Positions 25,930-34,538 of a stretch of 64,000 nt of DNA are shown piece after piece. Origin of the DNA: Gluconobacter sp. Dm-62. GTDB lineage: Bacteria > Pseudomonadota > Alphaproteobacteria > Acetobacterales > Acetobacteraceae. Within the stretch, counting starts at the first letter, position 1. Every line of letters begins with the position of its first letter. The translations under genes were made by a program, and so were the position numbers. The stretch is from the NCBI RefSeq assembly GCF_018256155.1, contig NZ_JAERLY010000014.1, forward strand, positions 1-64,000, given 5' to 3'. A model generated the notes under the pieces. The model worked only from the letters and a program-made list of their open reading frames with translations, did not search any database and was not told the origin of the DNA.

Positions 25930-27402
25930 ATGTCCGACATACGCTCTGTTCCCATGCAAGGGAGCTCCCTGTTGCGCAGGCGCTTGCTTCTGGCATTTGC
26001 CATTCCTGTGCTTGTCTGTGTCTGTGGGCTTGCATGGGAGCTGACGGCAACCGGCGCATATGTCGAAAGCATCCGGCAGTCGCTTTATCCGGAAATGGTA
26101 GTCCTTGGACTGTTAGTTGGGGCTGGGATTTTTGCATTCACCCAGGTTGCGGCCTGGGGGGATGATCTGACGGGGGCAGTGAGGCAACTCGCTGCAAAGG
26201 GAACGCTTCCACAAAATGTCCGTGAGGCAAGTCTGATCCGATTGCAGGTCATGCTTGGCGAAGCACGTACGAACTCCGATCGAAGTGAAACTCTGGCATC
26301 GCAGGCACAGGCTGCTCTGGCTGCTGTCCGGATTGAAGCGGAAGACGCCCGTCAGGCTGCCAAAGACGAAGCGGCCGAACATGAAAGGGTGATCGAGGTT
26401 GTTGGGAGCGCAATGGCCAGTCTGCGCGATGGCGAACTGGGTTTTCGTCTCGAGGAGGCCCTTCCAACTCGATATGACCGGCTGCGGCAGGACTTCAATG
26501 ATACGGCGGCGACGCTGCAGAAAGTCATGGTTTCGCTGAATGACAGCATCTCCACCATTTCGTCAGGCTCCGCTGAAATTGCTTCGGCAGCAGATGATCT
26601 GGCCCGTCGAACAGAGCTGCAGGTCGCCCGGCTTGAAGAAACCACGGTTTCTGTAGGGAATGTGACGGAGACCGTCCGCAAAACAGCCGCGGCATCCATT
26701 CATGCAAGCGAGGTTGCAAGTCAGACGCGTGATCGTGCGGAGCGATCGGGAGAAGTCATGATGGCGGCTACGGCTGCCATGCAGGATATCCAGCAGTCTT
26801 CCATCCATATCGCCCAGATTCTGGGTCTGATTGATGACATTGCATTCCAGACCAATCTTCTGGCCCTGAATGCCGGTGTTGAAGCTGCCCGAGCGGGCGA
26901 CGCGGGCAAGGGGTTTGCTGTCGTCGCAGCTGAAGTCCGGGCTCTGGCACAGCGCTCGGCTGATGCTGCGAAGGAAATCAAGGGGCTCATCACGTCAAGC
27001 ACGCAGCAGGTCAGTCGAGGGAGTTCACTGGTCGAAGAGACAGGTGTTGCGATGAAATCCATCGTGGGAAATGTCAGTGAAATCAGCGTTCTGATTGGTG
27101 AAATCGCGACCGCAGCGCGGAGCCAGGCTAATGACCTGTCGGAAATCAGCGTTGCGGTCAGTCAGATGGATCAGAACACCCAGCAAAACGCTGCGATGGT
27201 CGAAGAGGCAACAGCAGCCAGTCATAACCTGAGTGCAGAGGCCAGGGAGCTCGTAGGAAGTTTGCAGCGGTTTCATTTGCAGGGAGACCGTGAAGAAGCT
27301 GATCCGTTCTTTGAAAAGACGACGTCCGAACCGGCTTCTTCTCCACAATGGGGAAGTGGGTCCTTCCAGACTTCGGATGAAGGGTGGGAGGAGTTCCGCT
27401 GA
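25930..27402 (+). CDS. Methyl-accepting chemotaxis protein, minimal periplasmic loop
   Basis: 490 residues. Two membrane helices (about 17-37 and 57-76) enclose only about 20 periplasmic residues, so no usual ligand-binding domain exists. A linker/HAMP-like helical region (about 85-200) follows. The signalling domain has the conserved hairpin [20 protein letters not shown] and [17 protein letters not shown]. The C-terminus ends in GWEEF plus Arg, like the NWETF pentapeptide that tethers CheR and CheB. First gene of the che operon; its stop overlaps the next start (TGATG). GGAGG precedes the ATG. It may sense an intracellular or membrane state. Confidence 0.93.
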   Translation: MSDIRSVPMQGSSLLRRRLLLAFAIPVLVCVCGLAWELTATGAYVESIRQSLYPEMVVLGLLVGAGIFAFTQVAAWGDDLTGAVRQLAAKGTLPQNVREASLIRLQVMLGEARTNSDRSETLASQAQAALAAVRIEAEDARQAAKDEAAEHERVIEVVGSAMASLRDGELGFRLEEALPTRYDRLRQDFNDTAATLQKVMVSLNDSISTISSGSAEIASAADDLARRTELQVARLEETTVSVGNVTETVRKTAAASIHASEVASQTRDRAERSGEVMMAATAAMQDIQQSSIHIAQILGLIDDIAFQTNLLALNAGVEAARAGDAGKGFAVVAAEVRALAQRSADAAKEIKGLITSSTQQVSRGSSLVEETGVAMKSIVGNVSEISVLIGEIATAARSQANDLSEISVAVSQMDQNTQQNAAMVEEATAASHNLSAEARELVGSLQRFHLQGDREEADPFFEKTTSEPASSPQWGSGSFQTSDEGWEEFR

Positions 27403-27671
27403 TGGGCGTTCTGATTCTGCCTGAGGTTCTGGACACGAAATATGCGGACTCGTTTCTGGAACTCCTCAAAAGCGAGCGGGACAGCATTCTCCTTGATGGA
27501 AGCTACGTCAGCCGGGTGGGCGGTCTCTGCTTTCAGCTCATTGTTTCTGCATATCGCACAGCGCATGCGCAAAATATCAGCTTCGAAATCAGAAATATTT
27601 CTGATGCGATGAAGGAAAATCTTTCGCTGATGGGTGGAGACTTCCTGCTGCTGTCAGGGGATGAGGCGTGA
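27402..27671 (+). CDS. Small STAS-domain chemotaxis protein (CheS-like by position)
   Basis: 89 residues with a STAS-like fold pattern: LILPEVLDTKYADSFLELL, then SYVSRVGGLCFQLIVSAYRTA, which aligns with the anti-sigma antagonist loop (DSSGL). The phospho-acceptor Ser is not kept (RVGGL), so classical phosphorylation is unlikely. It lies between mcp and cheY1, the place of cheS in the Sinorhizobium meliloti operon, whose product assists CheA-CheY1 dephosphorylation as I recall. Coupled to both neighbours by overlapping stop and start codons. Confidence 0.75.
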   Translation: MGVLILPEVLDTKYADSFLELLKSERDSILLDGSYVSRVGGLCFQLIVSAYRTAHAQNISFEIRNISDAMKENLSLMGGDFLLLSGDEA

Positions 27672-28027
27672 ATATTCTGGTCGTTGATGACTCTCGTACC
27701 ATGAGAGATCTTGTCAGTCGGGAGCTTCGCAAGGCCAGCTACGACGTAGAGACAGCGGAAGATGGCGTTGATGCATTGGAAAAAGTCAGCATCTTCTCGC
27801 CTGCCGTTATTATAACGGATCTGAACATGCCGCGTATGAACGGCCTGGAATTGACGCAGGCTCTGCGTGCACACGCGGAAACAAAATACGTCCCGATCAT
27901 TTTTCTGACGACGGAATCCGGAGAAGAGCTTCGTCGCGCAGCCCGTGAGGCCGGCGCAACGGGCTGGATCGTCAAGCCGTTTGATGGCCCCAAACTTCTC
28001 GCAGCAGTGAGGCGTGTCAGTTCATGA
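27668..28027 (+). CDS. cheY1: Chemotaxis response regulator CheY (first copy)
   Basis: 119 residues, GTG start. Single receiver domain: acidic pocket VVDDS (6-10), phospho-acceptor Asp51 in ITDLNMP, Thr of FLTTES and Lys of IVKPF. No output domain. It precedes cheA directly, like CheY1 of two-CheY alphaproteobacterial systems, where this copy often acts as a phosphate sink for the motor-binding CheY2. Overlaps both neighbours by 4 bp. Confidence 0.93.
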   Translation: MNILVVDDSRTMRDLVSRELRKASYDVETAEDGVDALEKVSIFSPAVIITDLNMPRMNGLELTQALRAHAETKYVPIIFLTTESGEELRRAAREAGATGWIVKPFDGPKLLAAVRRVSS

Positions 28028-30075
28028 GTACAGAGGAGTTCACGGATGACATGGATGCCATCCGGCAGATTTTCTTTGACGAATGTGATGAACAGCTCGC
28101 GCTTCTTGAAGAAGAACTGACTACGCTCGGAGATGAGCCGGAAGACAGCGAAAAGATCAATACGATTTTTCGCTGCGTTCATTCCATCAAAGGCGGGGCC
28201 GCTGCCTTCGGAATGGAAGATCTGGTCAAATTTTCCCATCTTTTTGAAAGTGTTCTTGACCGGTTTCGATCAGGTGCGCTGCCCGTTAATGCAGAGAGCG
28301 TCACGACCTTTCTCAAGTGCAAGGATACGTTGTTCGATATTGTTGCAGGCTTTAAAAACGGTCAGGGAGCCTATGAGGTCGCTCCGGAGACGGTTTCCGA
28401 GCTTGAGCAATATCTTCATTCCGAAATGTCCGAACCAGAGCAGGCATCTGAAGATGTCGATATGGATGATATTTTCGGGATGTCATTCGCCCCGGTTAAA
28501 ATTGAAATTGATGTCCCAACCGAGCAGGCTTTTTCGATTGTTCTGACCGTTTCGTCAGCGTTTTATGAACGCGGCGATGACATTCGTAATATTCTGGTCG
28601 CACTGGAAAGCCTTGGGAAAATTCAGGCTGAAATCGATATCAATTCCGTCCCTTTGCTTGCTGACATTCTACCATGCGAAAATTATCTGACATGGCAGCT
28701 CCAGCTGACAACGCAAAAATCACGCGCTGATATTGACGAGGTTTTTGAATGGTCTGGCGATGATCTGCGGGTAGACATTACGCCAGTTCGTGAAGAAGAA
28801 ACTGAAAAACCGGTCGTGCCTTCAGCTCCTGACATGGAGGTGAAAGCAGACCCTCAAGTCAAAAAAGCAGTTGAACGCAAGGATTCTGCAAGTGTTCGGG
28901 TCGATATACAGCGTATCGACAAACTGGTGGATCTGATTGGCGAATTGGTGATCAATCAGGGAGCTATCCAATCTCAGATGCGCCGTAACAAAATTCATGG
29001 AGACTCATTCCTGGGAAACGTAGTGACGGCGCAGGAACAGCTGATCCATGAATTACAGGAAAACGTCATTACGATGCGGGCTTATCCGATCAAGACCGTT
29101 TTCCAGAAGCTGGGTCGTGTTGTGCGCGAGACGGCGAGACTGACCGAGAAGCAGGTTCGGCTCGTACTGGAGGGGGAAGATACGGAAGTTGACCGATCCA
29201 TTCTCGAGAGGTTGTCAGATCCTCTGACGCATATGGTCCGAAATGCGATTGATCACGGCATCGAAAGTCAGGAAGTCAGGGCCCAGGCTGGGAAAGATCC
29301 AGAGGGGCTGCTCAGACTTAGAGCTTTTCAGAGGTCTGGCCGGATTATTGTAGAAATTCAGGATGATGGTGCCGGTCTGGATCCAGACAGGATTTACGAA
29401 AAAGCCATTGAGAAAAAAATAATTGAAAGAGGCCAGAGGCTGGATCGGGAAGAAATTTATTCCCTGATTTTTGAGCCCGGTTTTTCTACCGTTGTGGAAG
29501 TAACCGATGTCTCGGGCCGTGGCGTGGGAATGGACGTCGTCAAGCAAAGTCTCCAGCAGATTAACGGTAGAATTTTCATTAATTCAGCGAAAGGGAAGGG
29601 GACGACCTTTTCGATTTCCTTACCTTTCACGTTGTCCGTTATTGAAGGAATTATTTTCAAAGCCGAGGGGCAGGATTTTGTTATTCCGGTCAATAACGTC
29701 TCCGAGACAATAATTTTCGATACCAGGAAGGCCTTTCATATTGGGGAAGGAAAATACGGGTATCCCTATCGGGATGGGTATCTGTCCGTAATTTATGCTG
29801 CCGATCTGCTTGGGTGTTCTTCGAATAAAGCAGGACAGAAAATATGCTTTGTTATCGAAAACGAAAATGAAGAAAAGATGGCATTTATTGTCGATAAGAT
29901 TATTGATCACTCCAGGTTTGTCGTAAAAAACCTTGAAGATAACTATAGAAAAATTGCCTGTTTTTCGACGGCCACCATCCTGGGAGATGGAAATGTGGCT
30001 TTCATTCTGGATGTCGAATTTCTCTTTGGAGAACTTTTGAAGAAAAGAGAAAGTTCATTGGAGGAGAGAGTATGA
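28024..30075 (+). CDS. cheA: Chemotaxis histidine kinase CheA
   Basis: 683 residues. Hpt domain with phospho-acceptor His53 in CVHSIKGGAAAFG; a regulator-binding region (about 165-255); dimerisation helices from about 290; HATPase with MVRNAIDHGIES (N box), DDGAGLDPDRI (G1) and GRGVGMDVVKQSL (G2); C-terminal CheW-like domain (about 540-675). It autophosphorylates in response to receptor state and feeds CheY1, CheY2 and CheB. The 3' half is clearly more AT-rich than the genes outside this operon. Confidence 0.97.
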   Translation: MSTEEFTDDMDAIRQIFFDECDEQLALLEEELTTLGDEPEDSEKINTIFRCVHSIKGGAAAFGMEDLVKFSHLFESVLDRFRSGALPVNAESVTTFLKCKDTLFDIVAGFKNGQGAYEVAPETVSELEQYLHSEMSEPEQASEDVDMDDIFGMSFAPVKIEIDVPTEQAFSIVLTVSSAFYERGDDIRNILVALESLGKIQAEIDINSVPLLADILPCENYLTWQLQLTTQKSRADIDEVFEWSGDDLRVDITPVREEETEKPVVPSAPDMEVKADPQVKKAVERKDSASVRVDIQRIDKLVDLIGELVINQGAIQSQMRRNKIHGDSFLGNVVTAQEQLIHELQENVITMRAYPIKTVFQKLGRVVRETARLTEKQVRLVLEGEDTEVDRSILERLSDPLTHMVRNAIDHGIESQEVRAQAGKDPEGLLRLRAFQRSGRIIVEIQDDGAGLDPDRIYEKAIEKKIIERGQRLDREEIYSLIFEPGFSTVVEVTDVSGRGVGMDVVKQSLQQINGRIFINSAKGKGTTFSISLPFTLSVIEGIIFKAEGQDFVIPVNNVSETIIFDTRKAFHIGEGKYGYPYRDGYLSVIYAADLLGCSSNKAGQKICFVIENENEEKMAFIVDKIIDHSRFVVKNLEDNYRKIACFSTATILGDGNVAFILDVEFLFGELLKKRESSLEERV

Positions 30076-30500
30076 TCATGGAAAAGGCGCTGGTTTTTTC
30101 CTTGGGAAACCAGGAATTCTCTGTCCGGATTTCTGCCGTTAAGGAAATCAAGAGCTGGGCCAAGGCCACGCCTTTTCCAGCTGCTCCGCCATTTGTGGAA
30201 GGAGTAGTGAATGTTCGCGGGTCAGTGATCCCGCTCGTGGACATGGCACAGATGATGGGTGTGTCAGAAGGAAGTAATGAAAAGAAGGCCATTATATTCC
30301 TGAAAGATGGCAGCAAGATTATTGGATTTTCAGTTTCAAATGTCACCGATATTTCAGATGTTGAGGAAGGGGAGTTCAAGTCTCTTCCAGAGCTCTCAAG
30401 TGATAAACTGAAATATTATTCAAATGGAATTCAGTCTCTTGGAGACCGACTGGTTTTCTCTGTAAATGTATCCTCTCTTTTTGAAGGGAGCCTGCAATGA
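30072..30500 (+). CDS. cheW: Chemotaxis coupling protein CheW
   Basis: 142 residues; CheW fold with FSLGNQEFSVRISAVKEI and the conserved VEGVVNVRGSVIPLVDM. It links the receptor to CheA. GGAGG lies seven bases before ATG 30072; a second ATG at 30078 is possible. Overlaps cheA and cheR by 4 bp. AT-rich codons, as in the cheA 3' end. Confidence 0.96.
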   Translation: MIMEKALVFSLGNQEFSVRISAVKEIKSWAKATPFPAAPPFVEGVVNVRGSVIPLVDMAQMMGVSEGSNEKKAIIFLKDGSKIIGFSVSNVTDISDVEEGEFKSLPELSSDKLKYYSNGIQSLGDRLVFSVNVSSLFEGSLQ

Positions 30501-31354
30501 CTGTTATGGATGTGCAGGAAAAAGAAACGATATCAGACGAAAATTTCAGAATTATCGCAGGGATTGCTAAAAGCTCTGCGGGAATTGCGTTGTCTGTCAC
30601 GAAGAAGAGTCTTGTTTACTCCCGAATTTCACGACGGGTCCGACAGGAAGGATTTTCTTCCTTCAACGAATATTGTGCCTTTCTGGTAAGCCCGGCTGGC
30701 GTTGAAGAGCGGCAGCATCTCGTCTCGGCATTGACCACAAATGTCACCAGCTTTTATCGCGAAAAACATCATTTTGCGTATCTGGAGCAGCTGCTTCGCC
30801 AGAGACTCTATTCCCGTTTCGAGCAAGGAGAAGAACTCAGGATATGGTCCGCGGCCTGCTCGAGCGGTGAGGAAGCTTATTCAATTGCCATGACGGTCCT
30901 GAAGTGTCTGTCGGCAGTGTCCAATCTAAAGGTCAAAATTCTGGCGACGGATATTGATTCGGATATTCTACAGCAGGCCAAGCAGGGAAGTTATGCTTCT
31001 GTGGAAGCAGAGGCCCTGTTTGAAGATGGGCTGCTGTCATTTTGCCGACTTGAAGGCAGCCAGGTCGTCATGTCTGAAAAAATCCGGAATATGATTCGTT
31101 TCAGGCGCCTCAATCTGGTTGAGCCCTGGCCGTTTTCGTCGCGTTTCCATGCAATTTTCTGCCGGAATGTGGCTATTTATTTTGATCGGGACACACAGGA
31201 CAATCTTTGGCGCAATCTCTCTGAACGGATTTTCCCGGGTGGTGAGCTTTATCTGGGCCATTCAGAGCGTATTGCGCACCCCGAGCGCTTTGGAATGGAG
31301 AGTATCGGCTACAATGCCTACCGCAAAATTTCCTCTGTGGAGATGCGGTCGTGA
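30497..31354 (+). CDS. cheR: Chemotaxis receptor methyltransferase CheR
   Basis: 285 residues. A helical N-terminal domain is followed by the SAM-binding domain: LRIWSAACSSGEEAYSIAM, ATDIDSDIL, CRNVAIYF and the ending LGHSERI. It methylates receptor glutamates. A beta subdomain that could bind a receptor pentapeptide lies between, fitting the GWEEF end of the operon's receptor. Overlaps cheW and cheB by 4 bp. Confidence 0.95.
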   Translation: MTVMDVQEKETISDENFRIIAGIAKSSAGIALSVTKKSLVYSRISRRVRQEGFSSFNEYCAFLVSPAGVEERQHLVSALTTNVTSFYREKHHFAYLEQLLRQRLYSRFEQGEELRIWSAACSSGEEAYSIAMTVLKCLSAVSNLKVKILATDIDSDILQQAKQGSYASVEAEALFEDGLLSFCRLEGSQVVMSEKIRNMIRFRRLNLVEPWPFSSRFHAIFCRNVAIYFDRDTQDNLWRNLSERIFPGGELYLGHSERIAHPERFGMESIGYNAYRKISSVEMRS

Positions 31355-32412
31355 GTGGGACGAAACCTCTGACCGTGGTGGTTGTCGATGACTCACTGAC
31401 GACGCGTGCCCTGATTGCTGCGGCGCTCAAGCGTGATCCCAGAGTGAAGGTTGTTGGAACCGCAGGCACACCCTTCGAGGCACGAGACCTGATTATACGA
31501 CAGAACCCGGATGTGCTGACGCTTGATTTCGAGATGCCGTCCATGAACGGGCTGCAGTTTCTTGAAAAGATCATGAGGTTGCGCCCGATGCCTGTGGTGA
31601 TGGTCTCGGGCCATCTTTCCAGTCATCAGGGGCTGGTGGAACAGGCCCTGAGAATGGGAGCGGCCGAGTGGTATTCAAAAATGGCTCTGGGAAGCGGAGA
31701 AGAGCCGTTTGCGGGGCTTGGGGACGCGATTGTTCGTGCTGCGACGACAAAGCCGCCGCTTCCAGTTTCTACAGGGGCGGTTGCGACAGCGAAGGTCGTT
31801 TGTGCTCCGCAGACAGGGACGATTGTCGGGATCGGAGCATCGACCGGGGGCGTGGAAGCCTTAACTGAAGTGCTGGAGCATTTCCCGGTCACCTGTCCGG
31901 CAACCGTCATTGTGCAGCACATGCCGCGGCAGTTTTCAGAAAGTTTTGCGCGGCGTCTGGACCGGATCGTGAAACCGGATGTCAGACTTGCTGAAGAAGG
32001 GGACGTTCTGAAACCGGGCACAGTGTATGTCGCGTCGGGTGGAGAGCGTCATTTGCGCGTTCGGCACGGCGCAAAGGCCGGGGAGTATGTCTGCCAGTTG
32101 GTGGCGGCCCCTCCGACTAACGGCCACCGGCCTTCGGTGGACGAGTTATTCTATTCTCTTGCGACTACTGTTGGAAAAAATGCTGTGGGGATCATCCTGA
32201 CTGGCATGGAGTGTGATGGCGCCCAGGGGCTGTTGGCCATGCGTCACGCTGGCGCCTCTACGATCGGTCAGGATCGGGCAAGTTCCGTCATCTACGGCAT
32301 GCCGCGGGCAGCCTTCGAACTGGGCGCTGTAGAAAGACAGTTGCCGCTGTCTGCCATTGGCCCCGCCATTCTCAATCTTTGTGAACGCCGTTCTCTGGAG
32401 ACGTATCCATGA
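31351..32412 (+). CDS. cheB: Chemotaxis response regulator / methylesterase CheB
   Basis: 353 residues, GTG start. A receiver domain (1-125) has VVDDS and Asp59 in LDFEMPSMNG. After a short linker comes the methylesterase domain: GASTGGVEAL (catalytic Ser), VIVQHMPRQF (catalytic His) and ILTGMECDGAQG (catalytic Asp). It removes methyl or amide groups from receptors when phosphorylated by CheA. Overlaps cheR and cheY2 by 4 bp. Confidence 0.96.
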   Translation: MSGTKPLTVVVVDDSLTTRALIAAALKRDPRVKVVGTAGTPFEARDLIIRQNPDVLTLDFEMPSMNGLQFLEKIMRLRPMPVVMVSGHLSSHQGLVEQALRMGAAEWYSKMALGSGEEPFAGLGDAIVRAATTKPPLPVSTGAVATAKVVCAPQTGTIVGIGASTGGVEALTEVLEHFPVTCPATVIVQHMPRQFSESFARRLDRIVKPDVRLAEEGDVLKPGTVYVASGGERHLRVRHGAKAGEYVCQLVAAPPTNGHRPSVDELFYSLATTVGKNAVGIILTGMECDGAQGLLAMRHAGASTIGQDRASSVIYGMPRAAFELGAVERQLPLSAIGPAILNLCERRSLETYP

Positions 32413-32804
32413 TTTCCGCATCTTCCATGTCTGTGCTTCTTGTGGACGATCAGACATCCATCCGTTCGATCCTGCGCAATACTCTCGCCCAGATTGGCTT
32501 TGTCCAGATCTCCGGGGTCCGGAACGGGGTTGAAGCTCTGGAGCACCTCAAAGGCAATTCGGTCCATCTGATCATTTCCGATTTCAATATGCCGGATATG
32601 GATGGACTGGAGTTGCTGAAGGCGGTCAGGAGCAATGAGCGGACTGCAAAAACCGGCTTTATCATGCTGACAGGGCAGGCCAGCAAGGAGCTGGTGCAGC
32701 AGGCTATCGCAGCGGGCGTGAATAATTTTCTGGCCAAACCTTTTACGGCCAGTTCGCTCAAATCCCGTATCGAGGCTGTGTTTGGGCCGATCTGCAGTGC
32801 ATGA
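32409..32804 (+). CDS. cheY2: Chemotaxis response regulator CheY (second copy)
   Basis: 131 residues. Receiver domain with VDDQTSIRS, phospho-acceptor Asp58 in SDFNMPDMDG, Thr in MLTGQAS and Lys in FLAKPF. Closer to motor-binding CheY proteins (sequence SDFNMPDMDGLELLKAVR) than the first copy, so it is the better candidate for the flagellar switch regulator. It is followed by an overlapping small gene with a phosphatase-like motif. Confidence 0.92.
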   Translation: MISASSMSVLLVDDQTSIRSILRNTLAQIGFVQISGVRNGVEALEHLKGNSVHLIISDFNMPDMDGLELLKAVRSNERTAKTGFIMLTGQASKELVQQAIAAGVNNFLAKPFTASSLKSRIEAVFGPICSA

Positions 32805-33135
32805 GGTGCCAAACACACTTCCTTTGCGGCAGATCCTTGTAGGAGTGAGTGCACAGCTTACGGCCACTTTTCAGGATCTGCGGAGGCTGGAGGCGATTTG
32901 TCTGGAAAGCATCCCGCATGAGAAAGCCGAAGGCCTGCAGGATTTTGATCGGATCATGCAGGTTGTCGGGCAACTGGCGCAATGTTGCGGGGAACTGGGC
33001 CTTGAGGCCAGCACAGGGAACGTACGGATCGCACGTTCCGTGATGGAGCACGTGACACTGGGTGAGCTTCGTCAGCGTTTGCTGGCGGAGAGTTCTACAG
33101 CGTCTGCGGGATCAGGGGATGTCGATCTTTTCTGA
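32797..33135 (+). CDS. Candidate CheY-P phosphatase or CheT-like protein with DxxxQ motif
   Basis: About 112 residues if started at GTG 32797 (TTG 32782 and GTG 32806 are alternatives). Nearly all helical, with a leucine-rich first helix (about 12-38). LQDFDRIMQVVGQL (48-60) contains D51-x-x-x-Q55, the catalytic motif of CheZ helices. The tail SGDVDLF is acidic with a terminal Phe, like the CheY-binding tail of CheZ. It is the last gene of the operon, the place of cheT in S. meliloti. Function inferred from motif and position. It could instead be an inactive CheT-type CheR partner. Confidence 0.62.
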   Translation: MHEVPNTLPLRQILVGVSAQLTATFQDLRRLEAICLESIPHEKAEGLQDFDRIMQVVGQLAQCCGELGLEASTGNVRIARSVMEHVTLGELRQRLLAESSTASAGSGDVDLF

Positions 33136-33153
33136 AGTCCTGAAAGTGTTGTG

Positions 33154-33549
33154 TCAGCTGGGTTGGCTTGCATCATTGGGATTGGAGCGGATCATCGTGC
33201 GTTGTTTCTGCAGGCCGCGGATGATCTGTTCAACATCCTGAGGGCCGAAAACGACACCCACCGGACCGTAAGCCGGGTGCTGGAAAGCGAGCATTGAGCC
33301 TTCGGTCAGAGCGTCGATCTGAAGTGCCCAGTTTGTGGTGTAGACCGGCGTAAAGCGTGCCCCTGCGATCGGTGGTGGTGGGCGTTTTTCGACGAGGTTG
33401 GCGTGCGCCAGACCAAGACTTGTAATCAACTGGGACAACTGCGTTTCATCCAGAGAGATGCTGCCGGAAACGCCACTGCCTTCGAGGAAGGACAGGATGA
33501 TCGTCTCGTCGTCTTCTGAACGTGTGACCTGCATGCGTGGGGTTGTCAT
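33154..33549 (-). CDS. Hypothetical protein, 131 residues
   Basis: ATG 33549 with GGGAG nine bases upstream. No signal peptide or membrane segment. The N-terminus is acidic with a beta pattern (TIILSFLEGSGVSGSISLDE), the centre has RPPPPIAGARFTPVYTTNWALQ, and the end is helical (DVEQIIRGLQKQRTMI). No domain recognised. It starts 32 bp downstream of the ispE stop on the same strand, so it probably belongs to the TPR-ispE transcript. It converges on the che operon. Confidence 0.65.
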   Translation of the reverse strand: MTTPRMQVTRSEDDETIILSFLEGSGVSGSISLDETQLSQLITSLGLAHANLVEKRPPPPIAGARFTPVYTTNWALQIDALTEGSMLAFQHPAYGPVGVVFGPQDVEQIIRGLQKQRTMIRSNPNDASQPS

Positions 33550-33581
33550 GACGTTCGACTCCCTACCCGGTTGTATTCTGA

Positions 33582-34538
33582 TCAGGTTGAAGATCCAGTG
33601 TGATGGAAGCCGCCTGCCCATGTCCACCAACCCAGACGTGCGCTTTGTGCATTCAGGATTCTGGCAGCACTGATAGCGCTATCGGGGTTCGGAAAAATAC
33701 CGAAGCAGGTAGCGCCCGAGCCGCTCATGCGGCTGAGCAGACAATCGGGGAGGCTTCCGATTGAGGCCAGAACTGTGCCGATCACGGGACACTGGGACAG
33801 GGCTGGTGCCTGAAGATCGTTCCCTGTGGCATTCAGGTCGGCGACCATGTCGTGCGCGGTGTTCCAACGGTCTGGGAGGAAAGGCTCCGGGCGCTCGATG
33901 ATGCCGCCGCCAGCCGCAAAGGCACGGAAGACGTCCGGCGTTGAGACACCGACACCGGGATTGACGAGCAGGAGACCTGCGTCGGGAAGTGCCGGAGCCG
34001 GGGCGAGGATTTCTCCAATTCCCTGCATCCGCGCGGGACGCTGGGCGAGGCAGACGGGAACGTCGGCACCTAGCTTTTCGGCAATTGGAAAGAGCGTTGC
34101 CGGATCGACATCCCATTCTCGGGCCAGCAGGCGCAGCGTTGCTGCGGCATCCGCCGAGCCACCACCGATACCGGAGGAGACGGGAAGGTTCTTTTCCAGT
34201 TCCAGATGAAAGGACTGGGTCAGGCCGTTGAATGTGGTGCCAGACTGTTCCTGAAGGACGCGTGCGGCGCGCAGCACTAGGTTCTGGTCGTCCGCTTCAA
34301 GTCCTTGTCCGAACGGGCCGTCGATCTTGAGGGACATGGTGTCGCTGGGGCCCGTGAGCGTGACGCAGTCTGCGGCGCCTGCGAAAACCGCCAGACTGTC
34401 CAGCAGGTGGTAACCGTCAGCCCGGCGGCCTGTGATGTGGAGGAACAGGTTGATCTTGGCGTGCGCGCTGTCCTGCATCGTGGTCTGGGAGGAGGCAGAT
34501 GCCGGAGCTGCGGAATAGGTCGTGTCTGAAAAGGTCAT
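33582..34538 (-). CDS. ispE: 4-diphosphocytidyl-2-C-methyl-D-erythritol kinase
   Basis: 318 residues. GHMP-kinase motifs: [20 protein letters not shown] near the N-terminus, the ATP loop [15 protein letters not shown] (about 118) and [11 protein letters not shown] at the C-terminus. It phosphorylates CDP-methylerythritol in the MEP isoprenoid route, which also feeds hopanoid synthesis. The start at 34538 overlaps the stop of the TPR gene (ATGA), so translation is coupled; an internal ATG at 34478 would remove the variable 20-residue N-terminus. Confidence 0.95.
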   Translation of the reverse strand: MTFSDTTYSAAPASASSQTTMQDSAHAKINLFLHITGRRADGYHLLDSLAVFAGAADCVTLTGPSDTMSLKIDGPFGQGLEADDQNLVLRAARVLQEQSGTTFNGLTQSFHLELEKNLPVSSGIGGGSADAAATLRLLAREWDVDPATLFPIAEKLGADVPVCLAQRPARMQGIGEILAPAPALPDAGLLLVNPGVGVSTPDVFRAFAAGGGIIERPEPFLPDRWNTAHDMVADLNATGNDLQAPALSQCPVIGTVLASIGSLPDCLLSRMSGSGATCFGIFPNPDSAISAARILNAQSARLGWWTWAGGFHHTGSST

